Source of the DNA: Ancylobacter polymorphus
GTDB taxonomy: Bacteria > Pseudomonadota > Alphaproteobacteria > Rhizobiales > Xanthobacteraceae
Assembly: GCF_022836935.1 (NCBI RefSeq)
Contig: NZ_CP083239.1
Coordinates: forward strand, 1,054,001-1,118,000
Direction of reading: 5' to 3'
DNA length: 64,000 bases
Part shown: positions 9,675-18,236 of the stretch, in pieces
How positions within the stretch are numbered: the first letter of the stretch is position 1
How the letters are laid out: every line of letters begins with the position of its first letter
Position numbers and translations under genes: made by a program
Notes under the pieces: generated by a model
Database searches by the model: none
What the model saw: the letters and a program-made list of their open reading frames with translations, nothing else
What the model was told of the DNA's origin: nothing

Positions 9675-11276
9675 ATGCTGACCCCGGACCGCCTGCGGGC
9701 GGCCCCCGCCCGCTGGCGCGCCCTGGCCGCGCTGGTGGCCGGCGGCCTCTCCGCGCTGGCCATGCCGCCCTTCGGGCTGTGGCCGGTGCTGGCGCTGACG
9801 CTGCCGGTGCTGGTGTTCCTCATCGACGCCACCGCCGGCCTGCCCCTGCGCCGGGCGCTGGCGGCGAGCTTCCTCGCCGGCTGGCTGTTCGGCCTCGGCT
9901 ATTTCGTTGCCGGCCTGTGGTGGATCGGCGAGGCCTTTCTGGTGCAGGCCGACGCCTTCCTGTGGCTGATGCCCTTCGCGGTGCTCGGCCTGCCGGCCTA
10001 TCTCGCCCTCTACACCGGCTTCGGCTGCGTGCTGGCGCGGCTGTTGTGGACGGGCGGGCCGGGGCGGATTCTCGCCTTCGCCGCCGCCCTCACCCTGGCG
10101 GAGACCGCACGCGGCGCGTGGCTCACCGGTTTTCCCTGGAACGATTTCGGCTATGCGCTGGCGACCGATCTGCGTTTTGCGCAGGCGGCGTCCGTCGTCG
10201 GGCTCAGCGGTCTGTGCCTCGCGGCGCTGGCCTGCCTCGCCAGCCCGGCGGCGCTTTTCTCGCCCGAGGGCTCGCCCCGCACCCGCCCGCTGCCGCTCAC
10301 CCTCGCCGTGGCCCTGCTCGCGGCGCTGTGGGCCGGCGGGCAGTGGCGTCTTGCGACCACAGAGGTCGGCACCGTGCCGGATGTGCGGCTGCGGCTGATG
10401 CAGCCGGACCTGCCGCAGGATCAGAAATTCCGCTACGATGCCCGCCGCACGGTGATGGACCTCTATCTCGCCACCAGCGAGAGCCAGGGTGGGCTGAAAG
10501 GCGTCACCCATCTGTTCTGGCCCGAATCGGCCTTCCCCTTCTTCCTCGAACGCGAGCCGGAGGCGCTGGCGCGGATCGTCGCCATGCTGCCGCCCGGCAC
10601 GGTGCTCGTCACCGGCGCGGCGCGCTATCAGCCCGTGCCGGGCCGCGACCGGCCGGATGTTTTCAACAGTGTGCGGGTGATCGATTCGAGCGGGACGATT
10701 CGCGGCAATGCCGACAAGGTGCACCTCGTTCCGTTTGGCGAATATCTGCCGTTTCAGGAAACGCTGGAAGCGGTAGGGCTGGAAGCGCTGACCCGGGTGC
10801 GCGGTGGCTTCGCCGCCGCCCCCGCGCGGAGCCTGCTCGCCATTCCGGGCCTGCCCGACGCGGTGCCGCTGATCTGCTATGAGGCGATTTTTCCCACGGA
10901 GGTGATGCCCGCCCCCGCCGTGGACGCAGCGGAGACAGGACCGCGCCCCGGCTTCCTGCTCAATTTGTCCAATGACGCCTGGTTCGGCCTCACCCCCGGA
11001 CCGTACCAGCATTTCGAGCAGTCGCGGCTGCGGGCGATCGAGCAGGGATTACCGCTGGTGCGGGTCACCAATAACGGTATCTCCGCCGTGGTAGACCCTT
11101 TGGGACGAATCAGCGCGATTCTACCCCTGGGTGTGCGGGGCGTCCTCGACGACAGCCTCCCGCAAGCTTTGCCAGCTACGACTTATGCCACACACGGCAG
11201 GGTGATATCGTGGTTGCTGCTTCTGGGCTGCTTCTGCGGGGCGCTCATGCTGCGCCTGCGAGCGATACACGCTTAG
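9675..11276 (+). CDS. lnt: Apolipoprotein N-acyltransferase
   Basis: Inner-membrane enzyme that adds the third acyl chain to lipoproteins. About six hydrophobic helices fill residues 1-210, followed by a periplasmic nitrilase-fold domain with the catalytic triad E284 (WPESAFPF), K348 (NADKVHLVPFGEYLPF) and C401 (LICYEAIFP), and a C-terminal helix. The 533-aa length is normal. A substrate encoded in this window is the lipobox protein starting at 19780. In Sinorhizobium the orthologue is also called actA because of its acid-tolerance phenotype. Confidence 0.95.
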   Translation: MLTPDRLRAAPARWRALAALVAGGLSALAMPPFGLWPVLALTLPVLVFLIDATAGLPLRRALAASFLAGWLFGLGYFVAGLWWIGEAFLVQADAFLWLMPFAVLGLPAYLALYTGFGCVLARLLWTGGPGRILAFAAALTLAETARGAWLTGFPWNDFGYALATDLRFAQAASVVGLSGLCLAALACLASPAALFSPEGSPRTRPLPLTLAVALLAALWAGGQWRLATTEVGTVPDVRLRLMQPDLPQDQKFRYDARRTVMDLYLATSESQGGLKGVTHLFWPESAFPFFLEREPEALARIVAMLPPGTVLVTGAARYQPVPGRDRPDVFNSVRVIDSSGTIRGNADKVHLVPFGEYLPFQETLEAVGLEALTRVRGGFAAAPARSLLAIPGLPDAVPLICYEAIFPTEVMPAPAVDAAETGPRPGFLLNLSNDAWFGLTPGPYQHFEQSRLRAIEQGLPLVRVTNNGISAVVDPLGRISAILPLGVRGVLDDSLPQALPATTYATHGRVISWLLLLGCFCGALMLRLRAIHA

Positions 11277-11386
11277 ATTGATCGACGGCGGAACGCACTG
11301 CGCTTAGACTGCTCGCGGGCTCGGGTACTGCTTCTCTCCCTCTCAGCGGGGGGGAGGTATTTTTTTGTTTGCAGTCGGGGAAGCCG

Positions 11387-11797
11387 ATGACGAAGAAATC
11401 ACCCAATCCCGTCGACAAGCATGTCGGCAGCCGGGTCCGCATGCGACGCATGATGGTCGGGATGAGCCAGGAAAAACTCGGCGAGAGCCTCGGCATCACC
11501 TTCCAGCAGATCCAGAAATACGAAAAAGGCACCAACCGCATCGGCGCCAGCCGCCTGCAGAATATCTCGCAGGTGCTGTCCGTGCCGGTGGCGTTCTTCT
11601 TCGAGGGCGCGCCCTCGATGAACACTGAGGCCGGCGGCTTCGCCGAGGACGCCTCGCCGGCCTATGTCTCGGATTTCCTGGCCTCCTCGGAAGGTCTGGC
11701 GCTGACCCGCGCCTTCCTCAAAATCGCGGATGCCAAGGTCCGGCGCCGCATTGTCGACCTTGTCGAGGCATTGGCGGAGCCCACGCCGGCGACCTGA
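11387..11797 (+). CDS. XRE-family transcriptional regulator
   Basis: Small DNA-binding protein of 136 aa with a Cro/C1 helix-turn-helix at about residues 12-66 ([20 protein letters not shown] is the HTH core) and a C-terminal helical region with no recognised ligand domain. The ATG at 11387 has GGGGAAG just upstream; a TTG 18 bases earlier is a less likely start. Related regulators next to lnt in Sinorhizobium are called PhrR and respond to low pH; whether this one does is inference. It precedes metK. Confidence 0.85.
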   Translation: MTKKSPNPVDKHVGSRVRMRRMMVGMSQEKLGESLGITFQQIQKYEKGTNRIGASRLQNISQVLSVPVAFFFEGAPSMNTEAGGFAEDASPAYVSDFLASSEGLALTRAFLKIADAKVRRRIVDLVEALAEPTPAT

Positions 11798-11846
11798 ACG
11801 GTGCTGTCGCCCGTTCTGTTTTCCGAACGATTCCGACGTTAAAACC

Positions 11847-11875
11847 TTGACCGTCCCGACCGCGCTTGCAAAAGA
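11847..11875 (+). promoter_or_regulatory. Possible metK promoter
   Basis: TTGACC at 11847-11852 is followed after 17 bases by AAAAGA at 11870-11875. The -35 is good and the -10 poor. A six-base-pair inverted repeat CCGCGC/GCGCGG overlaps the -10 side. I see no match to a SAM riboswitch I know in the 130-base gap before metK. Confidence 0.3.
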
Positions 11876-11927
11876 TGCGCGGCCGGGCGCGGGTTTAGGC
11901 GCCGGTCGACAATCGAGGAGCCGACTC

Positions 11928-13121
11928 GTGTCCCGCCAAGCCTATCTGTTCACCAGCGAATCCGTTTCCGAAGGCCACCCGGACAAGGTGTGCGACCGCA
12001 TCTCCGACGAGATCGTCGATGCCTTCTTCAAGCATGGTCCGGAATTCGGCTGGGACCCGAGCCATCTGCGCGTCGCCGCCGAAACGCTCGCCACCACCAA
12101 CCGCGTGGTGATTGCCGGCGAGACGCGCGGCCCGGCGCAGCTGACCAAGGATTTCCTCAGCCACATCGCGCGTCTCGCGATCAAGGATATCGGCTACGAG
12201 CAGGACGGCTTCCACTGGGAGAAGGCGGCGATCGACGTGCATCTGCACGCGCAGTCCGTCGACATCGCCCAGGGCGTCGATTCCGCCGGCAACAAGGATG
12301 AGGGTGCCGGCGACCAGGGCATCATGTTCGGCTATGCCTGCCGCGAGACGCCCGAACTGATGCCTGCGCCGATCTACTACGCGCACAAGATCCTCAAGCT
12401 GCTCGCCGAGGCCCGCCATTCCGGCGAGAGCACCGTGCTCGGCCCCGACGCCAAGAGCCAGGTGACCGTGCGCTATGAGGGCGGCAAGCCGGTCGAGGTG
12501 ACGCAGATCGTGCTCTCGACCCAGCATCTCGACGCCGACCTGTCCTCGCACGACGTGCAGAGCATCGTCGAACCCTATATCCGCCAGGCGCTGCCCGATG
12601 GCTGGATCACCCCGGCGACGGTGTGGCACGTCAACCCGACCGGCAAGTTCGTCATTGGCGGGCCGGACGGCGATTGCGGGCTCACCGGTCGCAAGATCAT
12701 CGTCGACACCTATGGCGGCGCGGCCCCGCATGGCGGCGGCGCCTTCTCCGGCAAGGACCCGACCAAGGTCGACCGCTCGGCCGCCTATGCCGCGCGCTAC
12801 CTCGCCAAGAACGTGGTCGCCGCCGATCTCGCCGACCGCTGCACCATCCAGCTCGCCTATGCGATCGGCGTGTCCGACCCGCTGGCGGTCTATGTCGACC
12901 TCTACGGCACCGGCCGGGTCGAGGAAGCCAAGCTGGAGACCGCCCTGCGCGAGGTGATGAATCTGCGCCCGCGCGGCATTCGCGAGCATCTCGGCCTCAA
13001 CAAGCCGATCTATGCCCGCACCTCCGCCTATGGCCATTTCGGCCGCGCGCCGGACGCCGATGGCGGCTTCTCCTGGGAGCGGACCGATCTCGTCGAGGCG
13101 CTGAAGTCCGCCGTCGGCTAA
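11928..13121 (+). CDS. metK: S-adenosylmethionine synthetase
   Basis: Makes SAM from methionine and ATP in the cytoplasm. Family motifs are all present: GHPDK near residue 17, GAGDQG at about 126-131, and [16 protein letters not shown] at about 268-283. The start is GTG at 11928, with GAGGAG seven bases upstream; this yields the standard [20 protein letters not shown]-terminus and 397 aa. The frame open back to 11730 lies inside the XRE gene and is ignored. It is followed by a strong hairpin terminator. Confidence 0.96.
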   Translation: MSRQAYLFTSESVSEGHPDKVCDRISDEIVDAFFKHGPEFGWDPSHLRVAAETLATTNRVVIAGETRGPAQLTKDFLSHIARLAIKDIGYEQDGFHWEKAAIDVHLHAQSVDIAQGVDSAGNKDEGAGDQGIMFGYACRETPELMPAPIYYAHKILKLLAEARHSGESTVLGPDAKSQVTVRYEGGKPVEVTQIVLSTQHLDADLSSHDVQSIVEPYIRQALPDGWITPATVWHVNPTGKFVIGGPDGDCGLTGRKIIVDTYGGAAPHGGGAFSGKDPTKVDRSAAYAARYLAKNVVAADLADRCTIQLAYAIGVSDPLAVYVDLYGTGRVEEAKLETALREVMNLRPRGIREHLGLNKPIYARTSAYGHFGRAPDADGGFSWERTDLVEALKSAVG

Positions 13122-13164
13122 AGTTTCCGCCCGCGCGATTGCGCGCGGAACCCAGTGTGCTTAT

Positions 13165-13203
13165 GCGGGGCGGACCATAACGGGTCCGCCCCGCCTTCGT
13201 TTC
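13165..13203 (+). terminator. Rho-independent terminator of metK
   Basis: Twelve-base-pair perfect stem GCGGGGCGGACC / GGTCCGCCCCGC with a six-base loop, followed by a T-rich stretch (CTTCGTTT). It lies 43 bases after the metK stop and just before trmB. Confidence 0.75.
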
Positions 13204-13213
13204 GAGTGTCCGC

Positions 13214-13930
13214 ATGACCGCCGACGATGATTCCTGCCACCCCGGCGAGCCCCCGCGCGAGCACGCCTTCTATGGCCGGCGCAAGGGCAAGAAGCTGCGC
13301 ACGGCGCAGGCCGCCCATCTCGCCGCCGACCTGCCGCGCCTGTCCATCGCGCTCGACGAGGTGGGCACCGAGCCGCTCGCCGCCCTGTTCCCGCAGCCCG
13401 TGCGCGCGGTGCGGCTGGAAATCGGCTTCGGCGGCGGCGAGCATCTGGTGTCCGAGGCGGCCCGCCACCCCGAGATCGGCTATATCGGCGCCGAGGCTTT
13501 CCTCAACGGCATCGCCAAGGCGACGGCGCGTGTGGCCGAACTGGGCCTCAGCAATGTGCGGCTCTATGGCGACGACGTGATCCCGCTGCTCGATCGCCTG
13601 CCGCCCGGCGCGCTGGAGCGGATCGACCTGCTCTATCCCGACCCCTGGCCCAAACGCCGGCACTGGAAGCGACGCTTCGTGCAGGCGGACAATATCGACC
13701 GCTTCGCCCGGCTTCTCGCCCCCGGCGGGCATTTCCGCTTCGCCACCGATATCGAGCATTATGCAGCGTGGACGCTGCGCCAGCTTCTGGCCGATCCGCG
13801 CTTCGACTGGACGGCGGAGCGCGCCGACGACTGGCGCCTGGCCTGGGACGGCTGGCCTGGCACGCGCTACGAGGCCAAGGCGCTCCGCGAGGGACGCCGG
13901 CCGGGATACTACGAGTTCCGGCGCCGCTAA
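13214..13930 (+). CDS. trmB: tRNA (guanine-N7-)-methyltransferase
   Basis: SAM-dependent methyltransferase forming m7G46 in tRNA. Of its 238 residues, the SAM-binding loop is LEIGFGGGEH (about 72-81), followed by IGAEAFLNGIAKA, and the family-specific DLLYPDPWPKRRHWKRRFV is at about 137-155. The N-terminal basic segment YGRRKGKKLR is also typical. It sits directly behind metK, its supplier of SAM, but the terminator between them suggests separate transcription or readthrough control. Confidence 0.95.
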   Translation: MTADDDSCHPGEPPREHAFYGRRKGKKLRTAQAAHLAADLPRLSIALDEVGTEPLAALFPQPVRAVRLEIGFGGGEHLVSEAARHPEIGYIGAEAFLNGIAKATARVAELGLSNVRLYGDDVIPLLDRLPPGALERIDLLYPDPWPKRRHWKRRFVQADNIDRFARLLAPGGHFRFATDIEHYAAWTLRQLLADPRFDWTAERADDWRLAWDGWPGTRYEAKALREGRRPGYYEFRRR

Positions 13931-14014
13931 TTACCGCCTAGTGTGGGAACCCTGAGGCCGGCGCGCGCGTTGACCGGCACGTCCCCCGTCACGTTCCTCA
14001 CCCGGAGACTTTCG

Positions 14015-14362
14015 ATGGCTCAGCCCAACCCGCAGGACGATTTCGCCAAGCTGTCCGCCGACCTCGCCACCCTGCGGGGCGATGTGGCCAAGCTTACCGA
14101 GACGCTGGCTGCCCTCGCCCGCTCGGAAGGCAGCGCGGCGGCGGACGCCATCACCGGCCGTATCCGCTCCGGCGCCGCGCGTGCGGAAGCCGCCGCCTCC
14201 GGCCTCGCCGAGGAAGGCTATGCGGCGCTGCAGGAGGCGCGGACGCGGGCGCAGGCGCTCTCCGGCGATCTCGGCGCTACCATCGAACGCAACCCCTATG
14301 GCTCCGTGCTCGCGGCGCTCGGCGTCGGCTTTCTGTTCGGCCTGCTATCGCGGGGCAAGTGA
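14015..14362 (+). CDS. YqjD/ElaB-like (DUF883-type) membrane-anchored protein
   Basis: A 115-residue protein with a long amphipathic, Ala/Glu/Arg-rich helix (about 8-90) and one C-terminal hydrophobic segment (NPYGSVLAALGVGFLFGLLSRGK) ending in a basic residue. This is the layout of the DUF883 family (ElaB, YqjD), which in E. coli binds ribosomes at the inner membrane in stationary phase. The ATG at 14015 is chosen over an in-frame upstream opening at 13943. Its stop overlaps the next gene's ATG by one base. Confidence 0.75.
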   Translation: MAQPNPQDDFAKLSADLATLRGDVAKLTETLAALARSEGSAAADAITGRIRSGAARAEAAASGLAEEGYAALQEARTRAQALSGDLGATIERNPYGSVLAALGVGFLFGLLSRGK

Positions 14363-14796
14363 TGCTCCGCCTCCTCTTGGCGATCTTCGGCGCGGAAATC
14401 CGCCTCACCATGCGCAGGGCCGCCCGCACGGCCCTGCTCTGCGCCATTGGCGGGCTGCTGGTCGCCATGTCGGCGGTCTTTTTCCTTATCGCCTCCTTCA
14501 TCGCGCTGGCGGACCGCTATGACGCGCTCACCGCCGCGCTGATCATCGGCGGCGGCCTGCTGGCGCTCGGCGTGATGTTCCTGCTGGTGGCGCTGATGCG
14601 CCGGCAGCGCCGTCCGCTCGGCTTCGGTGGTTACGGCGCCTATGGTGCCTATGCCGCCCCGCCGGCCGCGCCCATCGTCCCTCCGGCGGCGCCGCTCGCG
14701 GGGGGCCCGGCTGTACCTCCCGCCGGTGTGAAGACCGTGCTTGGAATTGCGGCGGGCGCGGCGCTTATCGGCCTTATTCTTGGCCGACGCGTCTGA
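14362..14796 (+). CDS. YqjE-like (holin superfamily III type) membrane protein
   Basis: A 144-residue inner-membrane protein. An amphipathic N-terminus with basic residues precedes two hydrophobic helices (about 25-50 and 58-82), then a Gly/Tyr/Ala/Pro-rich linker (repeats of YGAY, PAAP) and a last hydrophobic stretch. This matches the PF07332 group, whose members sit beside DUF883 genes as in E. coli yqjD-yqjE. Despite the holin-like name there is nothing phage-related nearby. Function unknown; stabilising or stress-linked membrane roles are guesses. Confidence 0.7.
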   Translation: MLRLLLAIFGAEIRLTMRRAARTALLCAIGGLLVAMSAVFFLIASFIALADRYDALTAALIIGGGLLALGVMFLLVALMRRQRRPLGFGGYGAYGAYAAPPAAPIVPPAAPLAGGPAVPPAGVKTVLGIAAGAALIGLILGRRV

Positions 14797-14947
14797 AAAT
14801 GTGGCGCCGGGCTCGCAAGGGCCCGGTCCGCATTAGGCTCCCGTTATTGCAGGGGCAGCTAAAAAGGACCAATCTGCCATGAAGGCCGGAGGCTGGCGTC
14901 CCGCTGACGGGGACCCGGCTGCGCCGTTTGCCGCAGGAGGTTCTAAC

Positions 14948-16765
14948 TTGACGTTTCGACGTTTGTCGCTGCGGCCGGGAGCGGCCATTCTCGCCACGCT
15001 CACGGCACTGAGCGTCGCCCTGCCCGCCTGGGCCGACGCCCCTCCGGCAGACTTCATCGCCCGCTCCTCGCCGGCCGGCAATTACCTCGCCGCGCGCCTC
15101 GCCATCAACGAGCGCGACACGGCGGCGGCGGCGGCTTATTACCGCGAACTCGCCCGCCTGTTCCCGCGCCAGCGCGACCTGCAAGAGCGGGCCTTCCTGA
15201 CCCTGCTGGCGGAAGGCTCGATCGACGAAGCGGTGGATCTCGCACAGCGTCTGGTCCGGATCGACCCGGAACACACGCTCGCGCGGCTGGTTCTCGGCGT
15301 GAAGGCCATCAAGGCCAAGCAATATGTCACCGCCCGCAGCAATCTGCGCCGTTCCGGCCAAGGCGCCATCGCCGAGCTGAACGCCACTCTGCTCAGCGCC
15401 TGGAGCCAGTTCGGCTCGGGCGATGCGCGCGCCGGCGTCAAGGCCATCGACGCGCTGCAGGGGCCGGAATGGTATGACGGCTTCAAGGATTTTCACGCCG
15501 GGCTGATGCTCGACGCTGCCGGCGTCAAGAAGGAAGCCGGCCAGCGCCTGGAAGCCGCCCTCAAGCGCGACCCGCGCACGCTGCGCGTGGTCGACGCCTA
15601 TGCGCGCTGGGCCTCGCGCAATGCCGGCAAGGCGGAAGCGATCGCCACCTATGAGGCGTTCGACAAGCTGGTGCCCGGCGACCCGCTGGTGGCGCGCTCG
15701 CTGGCGGAGCTAAAGGCGGGCAAGACGCTGCCGCCGCTGGTCAGCACCCCCACCGCCGGCGCGGCCGAAGTGCTCTATGGCCTCGGCGCCGCGCTCGGCC
15801 GCCAGGGCGGCGAGGATCTCGCCCTCGTCTATCTCCAGCTCGGCCGCTGGCTCGACCCCTCGCAGCCCTTGATGGCGATCACCCTCGCCGACCTGTTCGA
15901 GACGATGAAGCGGCATGAGGACGCCATCGCCCTCTTCGCTTCGGTGCCGGATTCCTCGCCGTTCAAGATGAATGCCGAGGTGCAGCGCGCGCTGAATCTC
16001 GACGCCGTCGGCAAGCATGACGAGGCGCTCGCCGTGCTGAACAAGGTGGTGGCGGCGGATGTGAAGGACCAGCGTTCGATCATGGCGCTGGGCGACGTGC
16101 TGCGCGCCAATGAGAAGTTTGCCGAAGCCGCCGCCGTCTACACCACCGCCATCGACCAGCTCGGCACGCCGCAGGCCAAGGACTGGGTGCTCTATTATTT
16201 CCGCGGCACCTGCTATGAGCGGACCAAGCAGTGGGACAAGTCCGAGGCGGACCTGAAGAAGGCGCTGCAGCTCAGCCCCGACCAGCCGCATGTGCTGAAC
16301 TATCTCGGCTATAGCTGGATCGATCAGGGCATCAATCTCCAGGCCGGCACCGACATGATCCGCAAGGCGGTGCAGCTGCGCCCGGATGACGGCTTCTTCA
16401 TCGACAGCCTCGGCTGGGCCTATTACCGCACCGGCCATTATGACGACGCGGTGCGCGAGCTGGAGCGCGCGGTCGAGCTGAAGCCGAATGAGGCGGTGAT
16501 CAACGACCATCTCGGCGACGCCTATTGGAAGGTCGACCGCAAGCTGGAAGCCCGCTTCAAGTGGAACCATGCCCGCGACCTGAAGCCCGAGCCGGACGAG
16601 CTAGTCGATATCGAGCGCAAGATCGCGGTGGGCCTTGACGAGGCCGAGCGCATCAAGGCCGGCAAGGACGCGACGCAGAAGACCGAGGCGGCGCCCGCCC
16701 CCGAGCCGCAGAAGGCGGCGGTGGACAAGACGCAGGACGCCGCCAAGCCGGGCAATGGCGGCTGA
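14948..16765 (+). CDS. Secreted or periplasmic TPR-repeat protein
   Basis: A 605-residue exported protein made mostly of tetratricopeptide repeats (clear units from about 55 to 560, e.g. LNYLGYSWIDQGINLQAG and DSLGWAYYRTGHYDDAVREL), with an acidic/Lys/Ala-rich tail. The TTG at 14948 is preferred because GGAGG stands six bases upstream and it places a clean signal peptide at the N-terminus (basic LTFRRLSLRPG, hydrophobic core, cleavage after AWA-D). An ATG at 14879 would add 23 residues before the signal. Such large TPR proteins are general in Rhizobiales; the partner is unknown. Confidence 0.8.
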   Translation: MTFRRLSLRPGAAILATLTALSVALPAWADAPPADFIARSSPAGNYLAARLAINERDTAAAAAYYRELARLFPRQRDLQERAFLTLLAEGSIDEAVDLAQRLVRIDPEHTLARLVLGVKAIKAKQYVTARSNLRRSGQGAIAELNATLLSAWSQFGSGDARAGVKAIDALQGPEWYDGFKDFHAGLMLDAAGVKKEAGQRLEAALKRDPRTLRVVDAYARWASRNAGKAEAIATYEAFDKLVPGDPLVARSLAELKAGKTLPPLVSTPTAGAAEVLYGLGAALGRQGGEDLALVYLQLGRWLDPSQPLMAITLADLFETMKRHEDAIALFASVPDSSPFKMNAEVQRALNLDAVGKHDEALAVLNKVVAADVKDQRSIMALGDVLRANEKFAEAAAVYTTAIDQLGTPQAKDWVLYYFRGTCYERTKQWDKSEADLKKALQLSPDQPHVLNYLGYSWIDQGINLQAGTDMIRKAVQLRPDDGFFIDSLGWAYYRTGHYDDAVRELERAVELKPNEAVINDHLGDAYWKVDRKLEARFKWNHARDLKPEPDELVDIERKIAVGLDEAERIKAGKDATQKTEAAPAPEPQKAAVDKTQDAAKPGNGG

Positions 16766-16795
16766 CGCCGCCTTCCGCACGGCCGGGACAAAAAG

Positions 16796-16826
16796 AGGGG
16801 CGGGTCCGGTGGGACCCGCCCCTTTT
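16796..16826. terminator. Bidirectional terminator between the TPR gene and doxX
   Basis: Twelve-base-pair perfect stem AGGGGCGGGTCC / GGACCCGCCCCT, loop of four. It is flanked by AAAA on the left and TTTT on the right, so it can terminate transcripts from both converging genes. Confidence 0.85.
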
Positions 16827-16848
16827 CATTAATAACGGCCGGCGCGGC

Positions 16849-17274
16849 TCAAGCGGTGGCGGGGCGGCCGACGAAGAACAGCGGGCGCGAGCGCAGGGCA
16901 AAGGCGCCGTCGCCGATCAGCCAGAGCGCGAAGGAGGTGACGATCAGGAAGCCGGGATATTCCCAGCCGCCGCCGGCGGCGGAGAACAGCCAGCCATTGG
17001 GAATGTGCACGCTCATCGCCCCGGCCATGACCGGGATGAGCAGCAGCGCGACATGGCGGGCGTATACACCGGTGATGATCAGCACGCCGCCGATGAGTTC
17101 GGCGAGGAACACCGGCCAGGCCAGGGCTTCCGGCAGGCCGAGGCTGCCGAGGAAGCCGGCAAAGCCGGGAATGGTAAAGACGACATATTTCAGCAGCGCG
17201 TGGGTCACCCACATCAGGCCGAGGGCGACGCGGAGCACGAAGGCGCCATAGGGCGCGGAACGGGAATCGATCAT
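16849..17274 (-). CDS. DoxX-family membrane protein
   Basis: A 141-residue inner-membrane protein with four hydrophobic helices. The family pattern is visible: RVALGLMWVTHALLKY at the start of helix 1, GLPEALAWPVFLAELIGGVLIITG in helix 2, and the terminal WEYPGFLIVTSFALWLIGDGAFAL. The start is the ATG at 17274; the frame extends to 17472 without better support. DoxX proteins are linked to terminal oxidases, thiosulfate oxidation or oxidative-stress complexes, but none of those partners is next to it. The 255 bases upstream hold nothing I can identify. Confidence 0.85.
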   Translation of the reverse strand: MIDSRSAPYGAFVLRVALGLMWVTHALLKYVVFTIPGFAGFLGSLGLPEALAWPVFLAELIGGVLIITGVYARHVALLLIPVMAGAMSVHIPNGWLFSAAGGGWEYPGFLIVTSFALWLIGDGAFALRSRPLFFVGRPATA

Positions 17275-17529
17275 GGCGGGTCTCGCGGGAGCGTTGAGGA
17301 AAGAGCAGCAGGCAGCGCCTGTCATGTCCCGGAGGTAACTCAACGCTCGGCGCAAGACGATAGCCGCCAATACCGGAGCGATCTTGCAGTTCTGCAATGG
17401 CGTGGCGATTGACAGCCGGGCGCGCTCACGACCCGCACGCCAATCGGGCTCATGCATGCCGCGCGTAGGCACCGCCCTGCCCTTGCGGCGCGGTCAACTC
17501 GTCAGGCCGGGGAGCAATGCCCCGCACCC

Positions 17530-18057
17530 TCACTTCTCGGAGGCGACCTCGGCGGTCATCTGCGCGGCGGCGCTGTCCTCGGCCAGCTTGGCCGGGGTCG
17601 GCGCCGGCTTGGGCGCCACGGCGCGCTCGGCAAGGCGGGTGCGGCCGCTGCCGCCGCGCTTGAACTCGCACCACAGCCTGTCCGCCCCGGCGAGATTGCC
17701 GCGGAAGCTGACCTTGTCGGTCTTTTCCAGCTCGAAGCAGGGCTGGAAGGCGACGCCCTTGAGCTTGGCGCAGACCGATTCCCCGCGCACCATGATGGTG
17801 CCGGCGGGCAGAGTGACATAGCGCGTATTGCCCTTGCCACGGATCTGGATGGTGCCAGCGACGGAACCGTCGGGAAGGATGCGCCCCGCCCCCACCGTGC
17901 CCTCATAGCAGGTGTAGGAAAAGGTCTGCCCGATGACGAAGCGCTGCGCCTCCTGCGCCGTCAGCGTCTCGGCCGAGGCGGACATCGGCAGCGCGGCGGT
18001 GGCAGCGAGAAGGGCGGCGGCCGGCAGGGCAGAACACAGACGCATGAGGGTTTCCAT
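17530..18057 (-). CDS. Secreted hypothetical protein with conserved cysteines
   Basis: A 175-residue protein with a clear signal peptide (RLCSALPAAALLAATAALP, cleavage near ASA-E). The mature part (about 27-130) is beta-rich and Gly-rich and holds four cysteines (TCYEG, ESVCAKL, QPCFEL, LWCEF), which could form two disulfides. It ends with a Pro/Ala/Lys tail. Similar secreted proteins exist in other Rhizobiales as far as I recall, without assigned function. Two start codons are possible (18057 and 18045), both before the signal peptide. Not part of an obvious operon. Confidence 0.7.
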   Translation of the reverse strand: METLMRLCSALPAAALLAATAALPMSASAETLTAQEAQRFVIGQTFSYTCYEGTVGAGRILPDGSVAGTIQIRGKGNTRYVTLPAGTIMVRGESVCAKLKGVAFQPCFELEKTDKVSFRGNLAGADRLWCEFKRGGSGRTRLAERAVAPKPAPTPAKLAEDSAAAQMTAEVASEK

Positions 18058-18236
18058 CGCTCCGGGATTTTTCACGATGCGCTGCGATGGACCCATCTTG
18101 TCAAGGCCGCACGGCGAATCACCCCCTCTCGCCGGGGCACGCAACGGGCCTTGTGTGGCTCCCTCGCAACGCTGTCGGTACCACGATCCCTAGGGTGAAC
18201 GATCGCGGTTAACAGCTGGCAAATGCGCGCCATCCC

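Noticed and set aside
7782..11012. Minus-strand open frame of 1076 codons opposite ybeY, corC and lnt
   Set aside because: It lies fully antisense to three well-recognised genes, has Arg/His/Gly-rich shadow composition and matches no family; long antisense frames are expected at this GC content.
11798..11927. SAM-II riboswitch upstream of metK
   Set aside because: The conserved core of SAM-II was not found by eye; only simple GC hairpins are present.
14362..14796. Phage holin, hence a prophage remnant
   Set aside because: The holin-like family also holds YqjE-type housekeeping proteins; it is paired with a DUF883 gene and no phage gene is near.
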